A DNA stretch of 64,000 bases from Antrodiella citrinella (lineage: Eukaryota; Basidiomycota; Agaricomycetes; Polyporales; Steccherinaceae), in NCBI GenBank assembly GCA_004802725.1, contig SGPM01000081.1:26313-90312 (forward strand), in the 5' to 3' direction. Below, in pieces: positions 1 to 12,301 of this stretch; positions within the stretch are counted from its first letter, which is position 1, and the number at the start of each line of letters is the position of its first letter. The position numbers and the translations under genes are program-made. The notes below the pieces were generated by a model, which saw nothing but the letters and a program-made list of their open reading frames with translations, was not told the origin of the DNA and ran no database searches.

Positions 1-1280
1 TGAAGATGGGTCGGTGCGCATCAATACTATGTAGTGGTTTCGTGTATTTGGGCGAAGGCTGAGATTTGGAAAGAATCGGCAGTGGGCGGCAGCGATATCA
101 TTAATTAATTGCGTACTTATTAGTTATTGATTGATTCCTCGATCTCCGGAGTTCGTGGTCAGGACTTTACTTCCGGCCCTTCAGGCTTCAGACCTCAAGC
201 CTGAGGCTCAAGGCCTCAAATTTCAAAGAGTATCGATGTGTATGCGTCCGAAGGTGAGCAAATCAAGAAAGAACCCGACGAAACCAATACTGTCAATGAC
301 TTCAGCAAATGCGCTGCGCGTAGTCCTCTAGCATGATGGCTGGTGATCCGATCTTGGCGTTCAGGTGCAAAGAGAATATCCGCCTGGCTAGGCCACCAGG
401 GGCTCGGAATAGTAGAGTTTCGTTTTTCCGATTTCGAGGCATTGCTTACTTACTAGGCGGCGAGCATGCACGATGGTATTAAACCCAAATTAAACCTCTA
501 GCACTCTAGGCTCGGGAGTGACCCAGATTCCCGGTGGGTCTCTTTTGGTTCATGCTGGATATCAGGAAAACAATGGTGTCGAGGAATTCAGTGGTACTCG
601 GTACTCTTCTGGTCCTTGACCCGTTCTAATCCACGCCATGATGATCTATGTTGGGAGATCTATTGCAAGTCTGGGTCATTGACAGTGAGTCTCTGTTCCA
701 CGATGACGCGAGAGATGCTGACAGTTCTTACAATCCTATCGTATAGTAAAGGCCTGTAAAAGCCTGACTTAGTGAAGTTAGTCTATCGTCGCGATCTAAC
801 ATCACGTAGTATCGAGTGTTTCGTACTATTGGCAACTATTGGCAATGAACGGTGATCGGCTCATCGGCGATCCGAATAAGTGAAGATGGACCTACCTTTC
901 AATCATATCACCAACGCGCCTCCAGCGTTTATTTAAACGGTCAAGGTCGCTTCGTTCTGTTCTCTGGTGGTCTTCTTCTCTGACTTACATAAATTTCTAG
1001 AACCTGGAGGAAAAGATGGGATAGTCTGCAATCAGGCCTCTCGGAACGTGGTCGCTAGCTTTTTTCAATAGCGCCAGTCGGTTAATGGTGCGCATTTGAT
1101 GGCTCCCCTTGTTCGACATTCTTGTCTTGTGAGATTATAGATACAGCATCGTAAGCAGTATTCCTAGAAGACTAGAAATACCATGGAGTCGTACTCATAA
1201 CGCCAGGTCCACCCTCCTGCACATACCCCTTCACCTTTGTGTAGGAGTGATTCTCCAAGTTACCGTGTATATCATTCAGC
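1..1280. other. Non-coding stretch upstream of the acyl-CoA oxidase gene
   Basis: I see no convincing coding exon on either strand. The stretch has short imperfect repeats of CCTCAAG/CAGGCTT around 178-228, including a CAGGCTT...AAGCCTG inverted pair, and an AT-rich patch near 930-940. The final few hundred bases presumably hold the promoter and 5' leader of the following gene. Confidence 0.5.
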
Positions 1281-3340
1281 ATGGCTTCCTCCTCTTCCTT
1301 CCACGCGTCGCTACCTGCCTTGCAAATGCGTCCGTTTACGACCCCGACACTTCCCCTCCCAAATTATGACCGCGCCATTCTGTCTTACCAACGGGCGGAA
1401 GCCGCATCTCTCCCTTATGGTACGCTCGAATGGCTGTATATTTGTACGGATAACTCACACCTTGAATAGAAATGACGATGGATGACCTGCTACGACTGTC
1501 CGACAAGTTTTGGGACTTCCACAGGGATCCCATTATCTCAGTCGACGGCGGCGCATTTACGATTATGACAATTCAATACAACCTGTGCGCAGGAACGATT
1601 GCCCGCTACGCTGTACAACAGCCGGATATGCTGCCTCTTGTAGAGGACCTGTTGCGCTTCAGGAAGCAGTACGTCTCTACAATTCAATTAGTGTGAACAT
1701 TTCACATAAGCTCATTTCTCGATTGTGCAGTGGTCAATTCCTGATGACAGAGGTCGGACATGGAATCGACATGGCAAACATCGAGACATCAGCAACTCTG
1801 CTACCTAACGGTGAATTTGTTTTGCACACACCTACTCCTCAGGCAGCCAAGTAAGTCTTTGTAACCACTGGGTGCTGTGTGTAAGCTGAGAAAATTCTGT
1901 TCAGATGCATGCCCCCCACTTTACCGGCAGGCCGCCCATGCATTGCCGTCGTCTTCGCTCGGTTGATCGTTGACGGTGAAGATCGTGGGATAAGGCCCTT
2001 CGTTGTCGCGCTGAACGACGGACATCAGATGTGTATAGGAGTTACGGCCAGGTGAGAAGACATCGTCGCGTAGGTTTCTAACGTTTTACTGACCATTGGT
2101 GGGTAGATTGTTCCCGGAACGTGGAGGAGCTAGCCCCGTGAATCACTCTATGACCTACTTCAATAACGTTCGCTTGCCTTCGAATTCATTGCTTGGATCA
2201 CTTGAGAAACCGGCATCGGCAAAAGCCAATATGGTGCAAGCGACTTGGCGCATTGCGGTTGGCTCAATGGCTCTGGGATGTCTCGCGATACCCATGATGC
2301 AAACATATGCCACCATTGGAGCTATGTACAGTCTTCGCCGCCACGTTGGTCCTCCGGAGAGCCGCATCCCTATCATGCATTTTCGCACACAGCAAATTCC
2401 TATCTTGACAGCGACGGCCCAAGTCTACGTGATGGAAGCCTTTGCTCGCTGGGCGACAAGAATCTTCCGAGACACGTCGCTTGACACTCGCGTCCGCCAT
2501 GGTATCGCTGCGGTTCTGAAAGCTATCATGGTTCAGCACAGTCAAGCTTCAGCAATCGCCATCTCCGACAGATGCGGCGCTCAGGGACTCTTCGCACACA
2601 ATCAAATAACTTCTACCTACGTGAGCATAATTCCAGCTCTCCTGCGCTTATTATTGATCGACGTGTATTCATGAAACAGGGTGTGATGCGAGGCATTGCT
2701 ATTGCAGAAGGCGACATCCTGGCGCTTTCAATCAGTGAGTAATACTCGCAAAAGGTGCTCAAGACCCGGTTGCTCACTGTATTTTCAATCAACAGGGCTC
2801 GTCTCTGAGCTCTTACAGGGCCGCTACAAACTTCCGGCGCCCCGAGACGCCTCTAGTCTTCTCGCCCGTCACGAAGCCGGTCTCTTCGACGACAAACGCG
2901 CTGTAATGGCTTCTGCTAAACACCATCGCGGTGACGAAACCAACAGGCTGGTCCTGCCCTATTGCGTCTCCATGGTGGAATCCATCGGTCACCGCATGGC
3001 TTACGAAGCGGCTGTCTCCGAGGGCGTCCAACCCGAGCTCATTGACCTGTACGTCGCCAGCGTAGTCAAGCTCGATCCGGCCTGGTATGTCGAGAACGCA
3101 CAACTCGGACGTCAGGCGCAGCAGGAGATAGAGACTATCGCGTTAGACGCTGTACTTCCACACCTCGGATCGCTCATCCGCGACATGCAAATGGAATCAT
3201 ACATCACTGCGCCGATCGTCTCCGACGATAGGTGGGACCAATTCATGCGTACTCTTCAAGTATTTGAAGGGAACGCTGAGGTTCGCCTATGGAGAGGTGA
3301 GCGTAGTCAAGAGATGGAGCTGGTCAGGTCTCATTTATGA
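1281..3340 (+). CDS. Acyl-CoA oxidase/dehydrogenase-like protein, peroxisomal
   Basis: Predicted flavoenzyme that oxidises acyl-CoA to trans-2-enoyl-CoA in fatty acid beta-oxidation. Seven exons: 1281-1419, 1470-1668, 1731-1850, 1905-2051, 2107-2620, 2680-2734 and 2796-3340, giving 572 residues with all phases consistent. The beta-barrel region carries GQFLMTEVGHGIDMANIET, the usual oxidase signature near the flavin/acyl contact, followed by FARLIVDGEDRGIRPF, FPERGG and FNNVRLP, then the helical C-terminal domain with FRTQQIPI and FEGNAEV. The last three residues are Ser-His-Leu, which fits a type 1 peroxisomal targeting signal. It is shorter than classical acyl-CoA oxidases (about 660-700 residues) and resembles the compact fungal group. 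The start is the first ATG that splices in frame. Membership of the acyl-CoA oxidase/dehydrogenase superfamily is solid; chain-length specificity cannot be told. A deleted copy lies at 13262-13735. Confidence 0.88.
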
Positions 3341-5103
3341 GTTGTCTTAGACCGCTTTTGGTTACAGGATCTAGGTTGGTCTGCGATGCCGATGGTGATG
3401 AGTTTCCTGTAGAGATGTCAGTTTCCCGGGTCTGTATTGTATGTATTATGATGACTCTGGAAACAGTGTCGTGTTCGTGTACAGTACGAGATGTAGTATC
3501 CTGTATTTATTGTCCCTTTCAGCAATTACTTTCTTCGCTTGCAATCTTTTCAGTTTGAGCCTTGAAATTTTGAAAGCTTGAACCCGCATCCGACAAATAT
3601 CAGGACACCCTACGCTGACGGTCGGAGATTTTCATCAAGGGCACCAAGTGATAACACGTTGTGATATGTATCAATGATCCTTCACGATCATATACACATT
3701 AGGGAGACCAAAACGCTCCAAAACGACAATCAGAGTCAGGACCCCGGCCAATCCACCCAAATGCCACTTGAAAATCCCGACAAAATGAGGGCTCCGACGC
3801 TGAAGCTTGAAGGCCTGTGCGCAGGTCCCGACGAAAAGTGAAACTTTGCTGCAGTTTTGTGGAATATGAATGTTCGATAGTGCTCAATGACCTCTGGCGA
3901 CGCGATGACCTCACGGGGAGCCGAATTACGCTGTGTGAGGGCGATTTTACGATTTTTCGAGCTGCACGAGCGGAAAATGAGGCACGTGCACCGGCGCTTG
4001 AGAGGGTATGCCACTTGCGTTTTTCCCGACAAAAATCGTGGAGGGCCGTCCCGACATCGACTTTTCCCAGATTCCCAAGTGGCATTTGGGTCAATTGTCT
4101 GGGGTCCTTCGGAGCCACAATGGCATTGGTGATAAGCGAAGAGATGTTCTAGACAGATTGAGCGGGAGATATCCCCCTAGCCAGATGGAACAAGAACGCA
4201 TGAATAAATTCAAGTTCTATGTAAGGCCTAAGGTGTATAGGCGCAAAGCTAAGGAGTCGCATCCTTGATGGCAATGCAAGTTATAGAAGAAGTCCCTCCC
4301 CGAGGCTCCGGGTGCCAAAGCCTGAAAAACTAGTGAAAGTATCGCTGGAAGCTAGAGTATAGAATCCATGACGGAATCAGCGAACGGAAAACATCGGTTA
4401 CAAGGCTTCGAACATCTTTAGTATGAGGTCTTACGGCATGTATGGTAAGTTACTAAGAAAGACCGAGCATACGGTGGTCCCAGGTCTGTCCGCGACTACG
4501 GAGGAAGCACGCAAATAACTTACATGTGGTACGCATTATCCTTATTTCCGTCCCCAAAGATTGAACTCCATAGCACAGAAGTTTCCAAATTGTCGATGAC
4601 TCGGAGGGTTGTGTAAGTATGTCTCGTTACAACTAGCTCGATCACGAGTTACTTGACACTCACGTAGTTCCTGTAGCGTAGGACTCGCCGACGATAAAAC
4701 CGTCGGTTGACGCTGTCCTAACGCTGACCAATTAAGTCTACCCGAAAGAGACCTGCAAGAGCACCAGGCAGATCACCGCTGTATATTTTGGCTCAGCCTG
4801 AGAACGTACCCGTATGGTTTCCATCGTTGAATCGATATATCACACGATCGTTCTGGGAGGGCCTTGAGTAGAGATCTGAGAAGGAGCGAATCGTCGTCAG
4901 TCCGCCCGTCGATGTATTGTCGGTCACAGTCCAGGCCGTGAAGGTATTTGCTAAGTCGGAAAAACTCTACATGATTCAGCACACGCGGCGACCCAAGGCA
5001 TGTATTAGCAAGACGGGTCTTATGAATACCGGGAGCAACATCGTTGGAATTGCATCTTGCAGCTCTCGAAGCCTGGTACAACATACATGTTTCTTGGCAA
5101 AAC
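3341..5103. other. Intergenic stretch between convergent genes
   Basis: It holds the 3' end regions of the oxidase gene and of the minus-strand EF-hand gene. The only structured item is the foldback repeat at 3739-4107. From 4300 to 5103 I see no coding exon, tRNA or repeat I can support. Confidence 0.5.
3739..4107. repeat. Foldback (MITE-like) repeat with imperfect terminal inverted repeats
   Basis: The left arm 3739-3770 and the reverse complement of 4076-4107 match at roughly 27 of 32 positions, from GGACCCC to the shared core ACCCAAATGCCACTTG. Inside, the words ATGCCACTTG and TCCCGACAAAA recur in direct orientation near 3761 and 4007, and TCCCGAC occurs four times. This suggests a small non-autonomous element or a nested duplication. 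No transposase is encoded and I could not identify a target-site duplication with confidence. Confidence 0.5.
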
Positions 5104-8066
5104 TCATTCGTCGGCTTGGTCATAGTCTCTGATCTTCTTCGCCCTCTTCTCTCGACGCGCCTTCTCGAAGACCTGTCAACAGTAAAAGATCAGGTGAACC
5201 TTCGTGCAGTTGATGATATCAACGACGTACAGTCTCGTAGTAAGACTTGAAGATACCTCCACAGAATCCAGCCACTTGCGTTGGGAGGTGTTGCTTCTGC
5301 TGCGACCAGATCTGAACGAGTTCGGCCAGACGTCTAGCAAACATTGATTCCATAACCCTCCGGCTTTGGTCATACTGAGTAACGAGCTCGACGATGTCCT
5401 GGTCGTTTGCAGAAATTGCGTCAAACTTCTTGAGGAATTGACCCAGCGAAACATAGACGAGCGGCATCAAGTGCTAACGGCGCGTAGCGTAAGCATGGCG
5501 ATGTTTAAAATGCGATGTTGCATTCGACACTTACCAACTCAATACGCGCCTCCGTGCTGCCAAGTATCCAGAGGACCGCATCCACGTCCCTCATAGGTTT
5601 CTGGTTCAACCTGTCATCTAACGTGAACTCCTGCAGGTGTTTGTACTTGACGTTCAGACGATGCAACTGTGCCTCGGTCTTGAGGGAGATGAACTCCTCC
5701 TCGACGTCTTCCTCGGGCACTCCGACGGCACTCTTGATGAACGTCTCCATCTGAGAGTGGAACAACGACAGTGCATGATCAGGACCGGACTGAGCAATAA
5801 GGCTGGACGTTTTCGCGGTGATTTCTTGCCATGTCTCGTGAATCTTTTCACGGTAGGTCATGTTGGTCTGTGTCCAGCCGACAGCCCAGCTATCCCAAAG
5901 TCGTCAACCCTGCGCTCCGATCTCGAGAAACGAACGCTTACAATGTGAACCATTCCGCAACACTCCATGTCGGTGGCAGCTTCGCTAAGAAGTCGTTTAG
6001 TTCTGTGACTGAAATAAAGGCGGAACTGTCTCCGTCAATAGCGTCTCCGATACCAGGATAGACTGCATGGATAGCAGACCCAGATCAGAATCTTGTCAAT
6101 GAACATAGCATAAGCAATGGCGCACATATGGATTTAGACAAGATGTCCAGTGTCCATTGGTCCTGGTGAAACTCTGATGTGTTCTTCAGTCTCTCGGCGA
6201 ACCTCTTGAAGAAATGATCTTGCACAGCTGTTCGATTCCAGCATGTCTGAGCATTACGCGGTCACATGAAGATTATTACACTTACCATCCAGGAAGTGCC
6301 GGCACTTGACAGTGTTGCGCCAAGCCTGACGTTGAATGCCAGTAAGATTGAGTATTTCATGCGCCACGATGAACAACTCACCATGTCTACGTAAGGATGT
6401 TTCGCAGCTGAGTACATGTGAGAAAAATGGCAAAGATTTCTACTCACCCTTCCAGACCAGCTTCATTTCTTCTACTTTGATGTTCTCGTGGGGCCCCGAT
6501 TCGAGCTGTAGCGTAGTTGAGAGAGTGGTCTACCACAAGAGAGAAATACATACACGTTTGAGGATTGATTCCTTAGTATCAAGTTGGGATGCGAGGAGCT
6601 TATTCATCATTGATGTCAGGTTGAGACTGTCAAATCACCAAATTTAAGAGCGGCACACGACTACTGAGTGAAGTACGCACTTCATGTCGCCCATCTGCTC
6701 TTGAGCCTTGCGAGCATTCTCAGAAAGCTTCTGCAACGTCTCGCTGCGACTCTCCGCCGCAATGGTCAACAACTTGTTGACACCCTTCCCAATGGGTTTG
6801 AGGTCGCGCTGAAGAGTCGCTGCTGTGTGAGTATTGATGAACAAGTTCAGCTCAGTTCTCTGTTTCTCGAACTCGGTTTTGAACTCGTTGAGCGTGTCAG
6901 TCGCCTTGTGTACGGTGGCTATACGAACTGTGGTGGAGTGAGATCGGATGTACAATTCACGTTGAGGATAATGATCCCCTACCTGCGATGTTCTTCTCGT
7001 AGTACGTGCTATAGCGGAAAGAGATTGGTCAATCAATCTTATGTGCGAATACGACTCGGACGAACCCGATGTATTCGGCTGACGATACTCGTCAGTGAAC
7101 AGTTTGACAATGAATGCATCGAAAGACTTACTGAGTTCCTCCAACGCGTCCTTTATCTTACTCAAGATCTTGGCGAATTCATGCTTGAAGTCTTCCTCAA
7201 TCTCCAGTGTCGCCAATCGAGCAAGGGACCACATAGTGACAGTCTGGACGGACGTTTGAGATCTCTCGCAAAGGTCATAAAAGGACAGGACGCACGGCTT
7301 CGTAGAAGACCTCCACGATAGTTTCTTCGTGTTCTTGCCGCATATTCTGCAGCTCGAAGACGCCCTGACGAAGATGTTTCAGTATCGCACACGATGAGGC
7401 AGTCGGAAGAGCATTTACCTGAAAGACCATGAAGACATTCTATCGGAAGAGAGCAAACCTTCAGCACAAGGAAAAGAGCGTCGAGTACCTTATACGAACC
7501 GATGAAATGGGATGAAGACTAGCGACAGCCTCGAGGACAGGCATGGCGGACCCTACTGCCGACAGAATTTTGCGGGCAATCTCGTGTGACATCTTGGACT
7601 TTTCTGCAGTTGTCATGAGTCATTTTAAGTCTGTGATTGTCGTTAAATCTCTACGTACTAGCCCTGACTTGTTCAAGCAGCTTCTCGATTTCATCCATCC
7701 GCTCGCTTGCAGCAAGAATATATTCCTCTGGTAAAAAGCTCGTCAGAACGGGGCATCGCACGATTGTAGTATGTCAATAAAAACTTACTTGTTCTTTCCG
7801 GGTCGGGAGGTGAAGGCGGTTTCTCTTTGGACTTGACGGCGAACAAGCTCTTCTTCTCCTTCTCCTTAGGGGCCTCGCTCACGATCGGGGAGTCTCCCCC
7901 ATTGTATACTTCTGCGAGATCTATGGTATAGTATGTGGCCATCAGGAATATACAACAACGCACCTACGGAGGGGCTAGTAGGTGTCTCAGAGGTAGGAGT
8001 CGGGACCCCACTACTGATACCAGACGAGGACTTGGTCCGAGAAAAGGAGCTTTTGAAACCCTTCAT
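5104..8066 (-). CDS. EF-hand domain protein of a fungal coiled-coil family
   Basis: Function unknown; from memory it resembles a lineage-expanded basidiomycete family with a helical N-terminal region and one EF-hand. Seventeen exons (7964-8066, 7789-7920, 7659-7727, 7500-7603, 7296-7439, 7053-7243, 6983-7008, 6681-6927, 6554-6626, 6448-6505, 6382-6407, 6286-6325, 6126-6227, 5942-6062, 5535-5889, 5231-5473, 5104-5172) total 2103 nt, 700 residues, all phases consistent. The N-terminus is Ser/Thr/Pro-rich, then comes a long amphipathic helical region. A canonical EF-hand loop, DGDSSAFISVTE, keeps calcium ligands at positions 1, 3, 5, 9 and 12 and is followed by TWSVAEWF and WAVGW. The C-terminal third is also helical and ends KKIRDYDQADE. 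Two exons are only 26 nt. The apparent frame breaks at 7440-7499 and 7244-7295 are explained by 60 and 52 bp introns. A signalling or scaffold role is a guess. Confidence 0.8.
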
Positions 8067-8811
8067 GATGAAGCGCTACTGCGGGGATACGGGTACTGGA
8101 TACGCACTGGACAAATGGTCAGCGATGGTATATATGCTGTTTCGTGTGGCCTGTCTGGCCTGTCTGGCCCTCGGCGGTATGTCGAGTATTGCCTGGTACT
8201 TGGAAGATGTTCTGGATCCTCTATCGTTCTAATCTACGACAGTTGTGATGGAAGCGCGATCTATATGCAGCCTTTAGTGGATGGGGACGTCATGAGATGC
8301 CAGACTTTGAGGGCGCTCCTCAAGTTGACTCTGTTCATTGTCGGCCCTGAACGCTCAAAACGTGCGAATGTAATTATCACTACACAACAATGGAAGGTGA
8401 TATCAGCGCATTAAAGACAAGGATATGTGCATGGTGTACACACGTTGTGGGTCTCGAGACTATATGCATCAATCAAGTTGGAGGTTTGGACATAGGAATG
8501 GAACATATCAACGTTCTAATCACAGACAATGCGGGCAACGGAATTGTCCGAGACGGGTTGCCTCTGTCGCACACATGAATGTGCTGAGTTATATGACCAG
8601 GTGGAGTCGCACGGAATACACATCATAGAAGACATCCTCTGTGAATGGCGTCCATAGATATTTGGAAACTGGAGCATGGTGCGCGGACATTGATGCCGAA
8701 ATGAGCTTCTCATTCGCGGAATCAACATCTCCGGTTGGCAATCTCGTTTATAAATACCACGTAGTAACTTCTTGTTGGTACTTAGTTCGATGTGACACTG
8801 ACCAGACGAAA
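8067..8811. other. Upstream region of the EF-hand gene, no gene seen
   Basis: It probably contains the promoter of the minus-strand EF-hand gene (start at 8066). Open frames here are short and lack splice-consistent coding character. Confidence 0.4.
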
Positions 8812-9455
8812 TCAGGACAATACATAGCTGAGAGAAAGACTAAACGTACCATTTACAACAGAAAATAGTTGCTGGGGGTCGTTCGCAGTAGGAGCCTCAA
8901 GGGTAACCTGTAAATCCGTCAAGTTTCCTGGCATGATACAACGCAGAGGAGTGCAAACCGGGTCAGAGGCGCTGGCGGCTTGGGGATCCGCAGCCCATGA
9001 AGCCAAAGCAAGACCTGTGGCAGCTTCGGTAACACTTTGACTACGTCATCAGTCACTAATGTGAGGCAGGCAAGATCACAAGATGACTCACTGGAAGCCA
9101 CCAACAACTGCCAAAACGTTCCAAGTATACAAGGCATCATGACTAAAGAACAAGTACCGCTTTGAACCTTCATCGCGTCGCTAAGAGTCTCTCTTGACCG
9201 CGCACATTCCGCACATAATAGAGCGGAAGTTGGGTTGAGAGCATGAGTTGAGAGACCGAAATCTAGAGCAAGGCAAAAACTACGAAGGCGTAGACAAAGA
9301 TGGTCAGATTAGACATGTAGAGACACAATTTCTGACGAGAGACAGATCACCTTTATAGACAATCGTAGGAGAATCAAGTGTTAGACATACCAATGAGAAG
9401 TAGAACGATCTCGCCTGGTGTGGCACTGGTAGATGCGACAATTTCAGTATATGAA
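8812..9455 (-). CDS. Possible small multi-exon hypothetical protein
   Basis: I do not recognise this protein. A chain of minus-strand exons can be spliced in frame: one ending GEIVLLLI near 9397, one reading DFGLSTHALNPTSALL that reaches MKVQS near 9158, a short exon VVGGF near 9092-9107, and a last exon with QSVTEAATGLALASWAAD that runs to the stop at about 8812. The piece has plausible GT-AG introns of about 50 bp and an even, coding-like composition with a few cysteines. The true start is unclear. It may begin at the ATG at 9173 (about 86 residues) or further upstream. No domain is visible. Treat as tentative. Confidence 0.3.
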
Positions 9456-11082
9456 TCATGAAGGATGTAAGAATTGTTTTTGAAATTGTCACCACACAAA
9501 CACACCCCAGGTTGAGTCAAACGAGCACGAATGATTTGAATAGCAACCAGGTTGTATAGACATTACTGGGCCTATCTTACTTATGTGAAGAGAAAGGTCA
9601 AGAAGTTAGGTCGCAGCTGCAAAGACATGCTACGTGTTCCTCGGTTTGACGCGTAATGCCACGGAAACCCACAACACCTGCAACAGTCTGTAAAGTGAAA
9701 AGTCAGAGATATTAGAATCTGAATGGTTGCACTGGACGAGACACGCACCATATACGCAGCATTTCATCACAACCAGCCGACACCGTAGAAGCTATGTCGA
9801 GTTTTGCTCAGGATTACTATCGCACCATCTCATTCAATGGCATGCGTAGTAACAAGATGATTGTGGTGCTGCATTCCGAGTCACTCGACAACGTTGACTT
9901 TGCAAGATGAAGAACAGTGAACACTGGAAAGGGAGTCCAAACTTTCGCTTACCGTGGTTGCTTAGAGGCAACGTGCGGGTCTTTTCTTATCTCATCATCG
10001 CATTCCGAATCTGTCCGCAGTCCCGATATTCGCGATCGCAGTGGCGGGAACTTGGTTTGAACCACTGTCAATGACAGTGTCACGGTCATGATCACAATTG
10101 TTGAACCACGAACCAGATGTAAACAGGATGTATACCATAGCGACTGACAGCTGAAGTTGAAGGTCACAGAGGAAACGAGCGAGGACTTGTGATCACAAAA
10201 CGTGCCAACATGAATCACGGCCCACGTGCTTAAAGGCGCAAGAGTACAGGTGGCAGGCTGGCAGCCACGAAGCTGGGAAAGAGTACTTCTTGGCAGAAGA
10301 GTCGGATATTATCGGGATATTACGGTATGGTCTAGAGAAAGATGCATAGCGCGCTACGTGCCTACTATTCTTCGAGGGTATGTTTTGCTCACACTATACT
10401 TGCACAGACATATTGGCCGCCTTAGTCACATGGAGTTTATGTGCCAGCAGCGTAAAACTGCCATCGAGATGAGCTTCTGTGATACATGAAAACGGCATTC
10501 GTCACCTAGCACCTAGCCTTGCCGCTAACACATTGTTTTGCAGTTGGACAGGAAGAGAACCGTGGGCGCCATGAGAATCAGAACGCCGCCACTGTGGTCA
10601 CGCACGATACCAGGCTGTTGATTGAGTTTCAATTGAGATTGCCCTGGGACCTGGTGAACTTTCACTGGATGCCTTGACGGAAGGGATAAACATTCAGATT
10701 TGCATGATCTCAGATCGTCGTGGGACCAATATGTTATGGGAGATGTGTGTGCGTGCGTGGGTCCTGAGTCGGATCCATTATGGTCGGCGTCTCCAACTGG
10801 GCTTTCTTGCCGCGCCAGATGCGCGTTGCTTGCCTGCCATGTCCAATCCCCCTTCATGTGCAAGACCTCCAGGTCTTCATTTCGGACGTGAATCGCTCGC
10901 AGAAGGTTGTTATATATCACCACATGGATACGAACTCTAACTCCGTGTACTCCACTGGGCCCGGGTGTGCTGAACGCGGTGTTATAAGAGACGGGGCCAA
11001 TTGAACAGCTAGTGTATGCACCCCAGTCTGATTTACAACGAGCGCACTTAAGCTTCACCTGAAGACAATATAGTTAGCGCTG
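9456..11082. other. Gene-poor stretch
   Basis: No supported gene. A 177-codon open frame runs on the minus strand from 11058 to 10525, but it has no recognisable domain and ends just 25 bp from the start of the GTPase gene, so I do not call it. The last few hundred bases should contain the GTPase promoter. Confidence 0.4.
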
Positions 11083-12301
11083 ATGGCAATAGAAGAGGAA
11101 CTGACCGTAGTGTGAGTGTCTCCAAACCTATCCCGAGCGGTCGGTATGCTGATGATTCTTGCAGCATTATGGGAGCGACGGGAACCGGGAAGTCGACTGT
11201 AAGTCGCCGTGATTTCGTACAAGAGCAATATTGACTCCCAATAGTTTGTCAATTTGGCCAGTGGATCACAATTTCCCGTGGGCTCGGGATTGAAATCGTG
11301 CACGCCTGCAGTACAAGTTTCGGAACCATTCGTCTTAGGCGGGCGCAGGATGCGCTTGATAGACACACCCGGATTTGACGACACAACGCGGACAGATTCG
11401 GATATTCTTCGGATAATCGTGACCTATCTAGCAGACGAGTAAGTGCTAGTTATACCCCTATGAATATTGTTGGCTCACAGGTGCGCACAGGTATCGCCAT
11501 AACAAGAAAGTGAGCGGTATCGTCTACATGCACCGCATCTCCGACTTCAAGATGACCGGTGTGTCTCGACGGAACTTTGGCATGCTTAGGAAAATATGCG
11601 GCGAGCAGACGTTGAAGAACATCGTGATAGTAACGAACATGTGGGGGCTGGTTTCAGAGGAGAGTGGCGCGGCGCGCGAGAGGGAGCTAGCGACCGATGA
11701 CCTCTTGTTCAAACTGCTTCTCGACAAAGGGGCCACAATGATGCGCCATTATAACACACAGGCCTCGGTGCATGATATCCTCCTCAAGTGTCTCGGATAT
11801 CCTCCAGGCATCTTGCAGGTCCAGGACGAGGTTGTCAACTGTGGTAAAACCGTAGACAAAACACAAGCAGGGCTGCATCTCGTGGAAGAAGAGAACCGCG
11901 CAATTCGTGAGGCCCAACGTCGTCAGGAGGAAGAGCTTCAGAAGCTGCAGGAGGAGAGGGAAGCTGCAGCTCGCGCGCAAGAGCTGCGTCGGATCCAGGA
12001 AGTGGAACATGCGAAACGCGAGATGGAAGCGCGAGCAGCTCTTGAACACGAGGCTTACCAAAGAGAGATCGCCAGGCAGGAAGAGGTAAGAAGACAGGAA
12101 GAGGTACGGAGGCAAGAGCTGCAAAGAGCGTGGGAAGCTGAGCAGGCCGCAAACCGAGCAAGCGAGGAGGAAGCTAGGAGAATACAGGAAGCGGTGGTTC
12201 AGCAGGCTCGAGAAGCGGAAGCCGCACAGGCTAGACTTCGAGCAGAGGTGAACAGATTGCAGAACCGTCGCAGAAGGGGTAACGACTGCATTATCTGTTA
12301 G
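11083..12301 (+). CDS. P-loop GTPase with coiled coil and C-terminal CaaX box
   Basis: Predicted membrane-tethered GTP-binding protein of the AIG1/septin-like TRAFAC type common in Agaricomycetes. Four exons (11083-11111, 11165-11198, 11245-11438, 11491-12301) give 355 residues. The G1 loop GATGTGKST is at residues 13-21, directly after the first beta strand. The G3 motif DTPG follows in LIDTPGFDDT, and a likely G4 region is IVTNMWG. Residues from about 210 to 345 are almost entirely Glu, Arg, Gln and Ala in heptad-like order, a long single helix or coiled coil with QEEVRR repeated twice. The chain ends Cys-Ile-Ile-Cys, a CaaX box that predicts farnesylation. The partner and process are unknown. 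Confidence is high for the fold and moderate for prenylation. Confidence 0.85.

Noticed and set aside
7244..7499. Two apparent frameshifts in the EF-hand gene
   Set aside because: A 60 bp intron at 7440-7499 and a 52 bp intron at 7244-7295, both GT-AG, restore a single frame, so the gene need not be broken.
10525..11058. 177-codon minus-strand open frame before the GTPase gene
   Set aside because: No domain, no introns in an intron-rich genome and irregular composition; most likely a chance frame.
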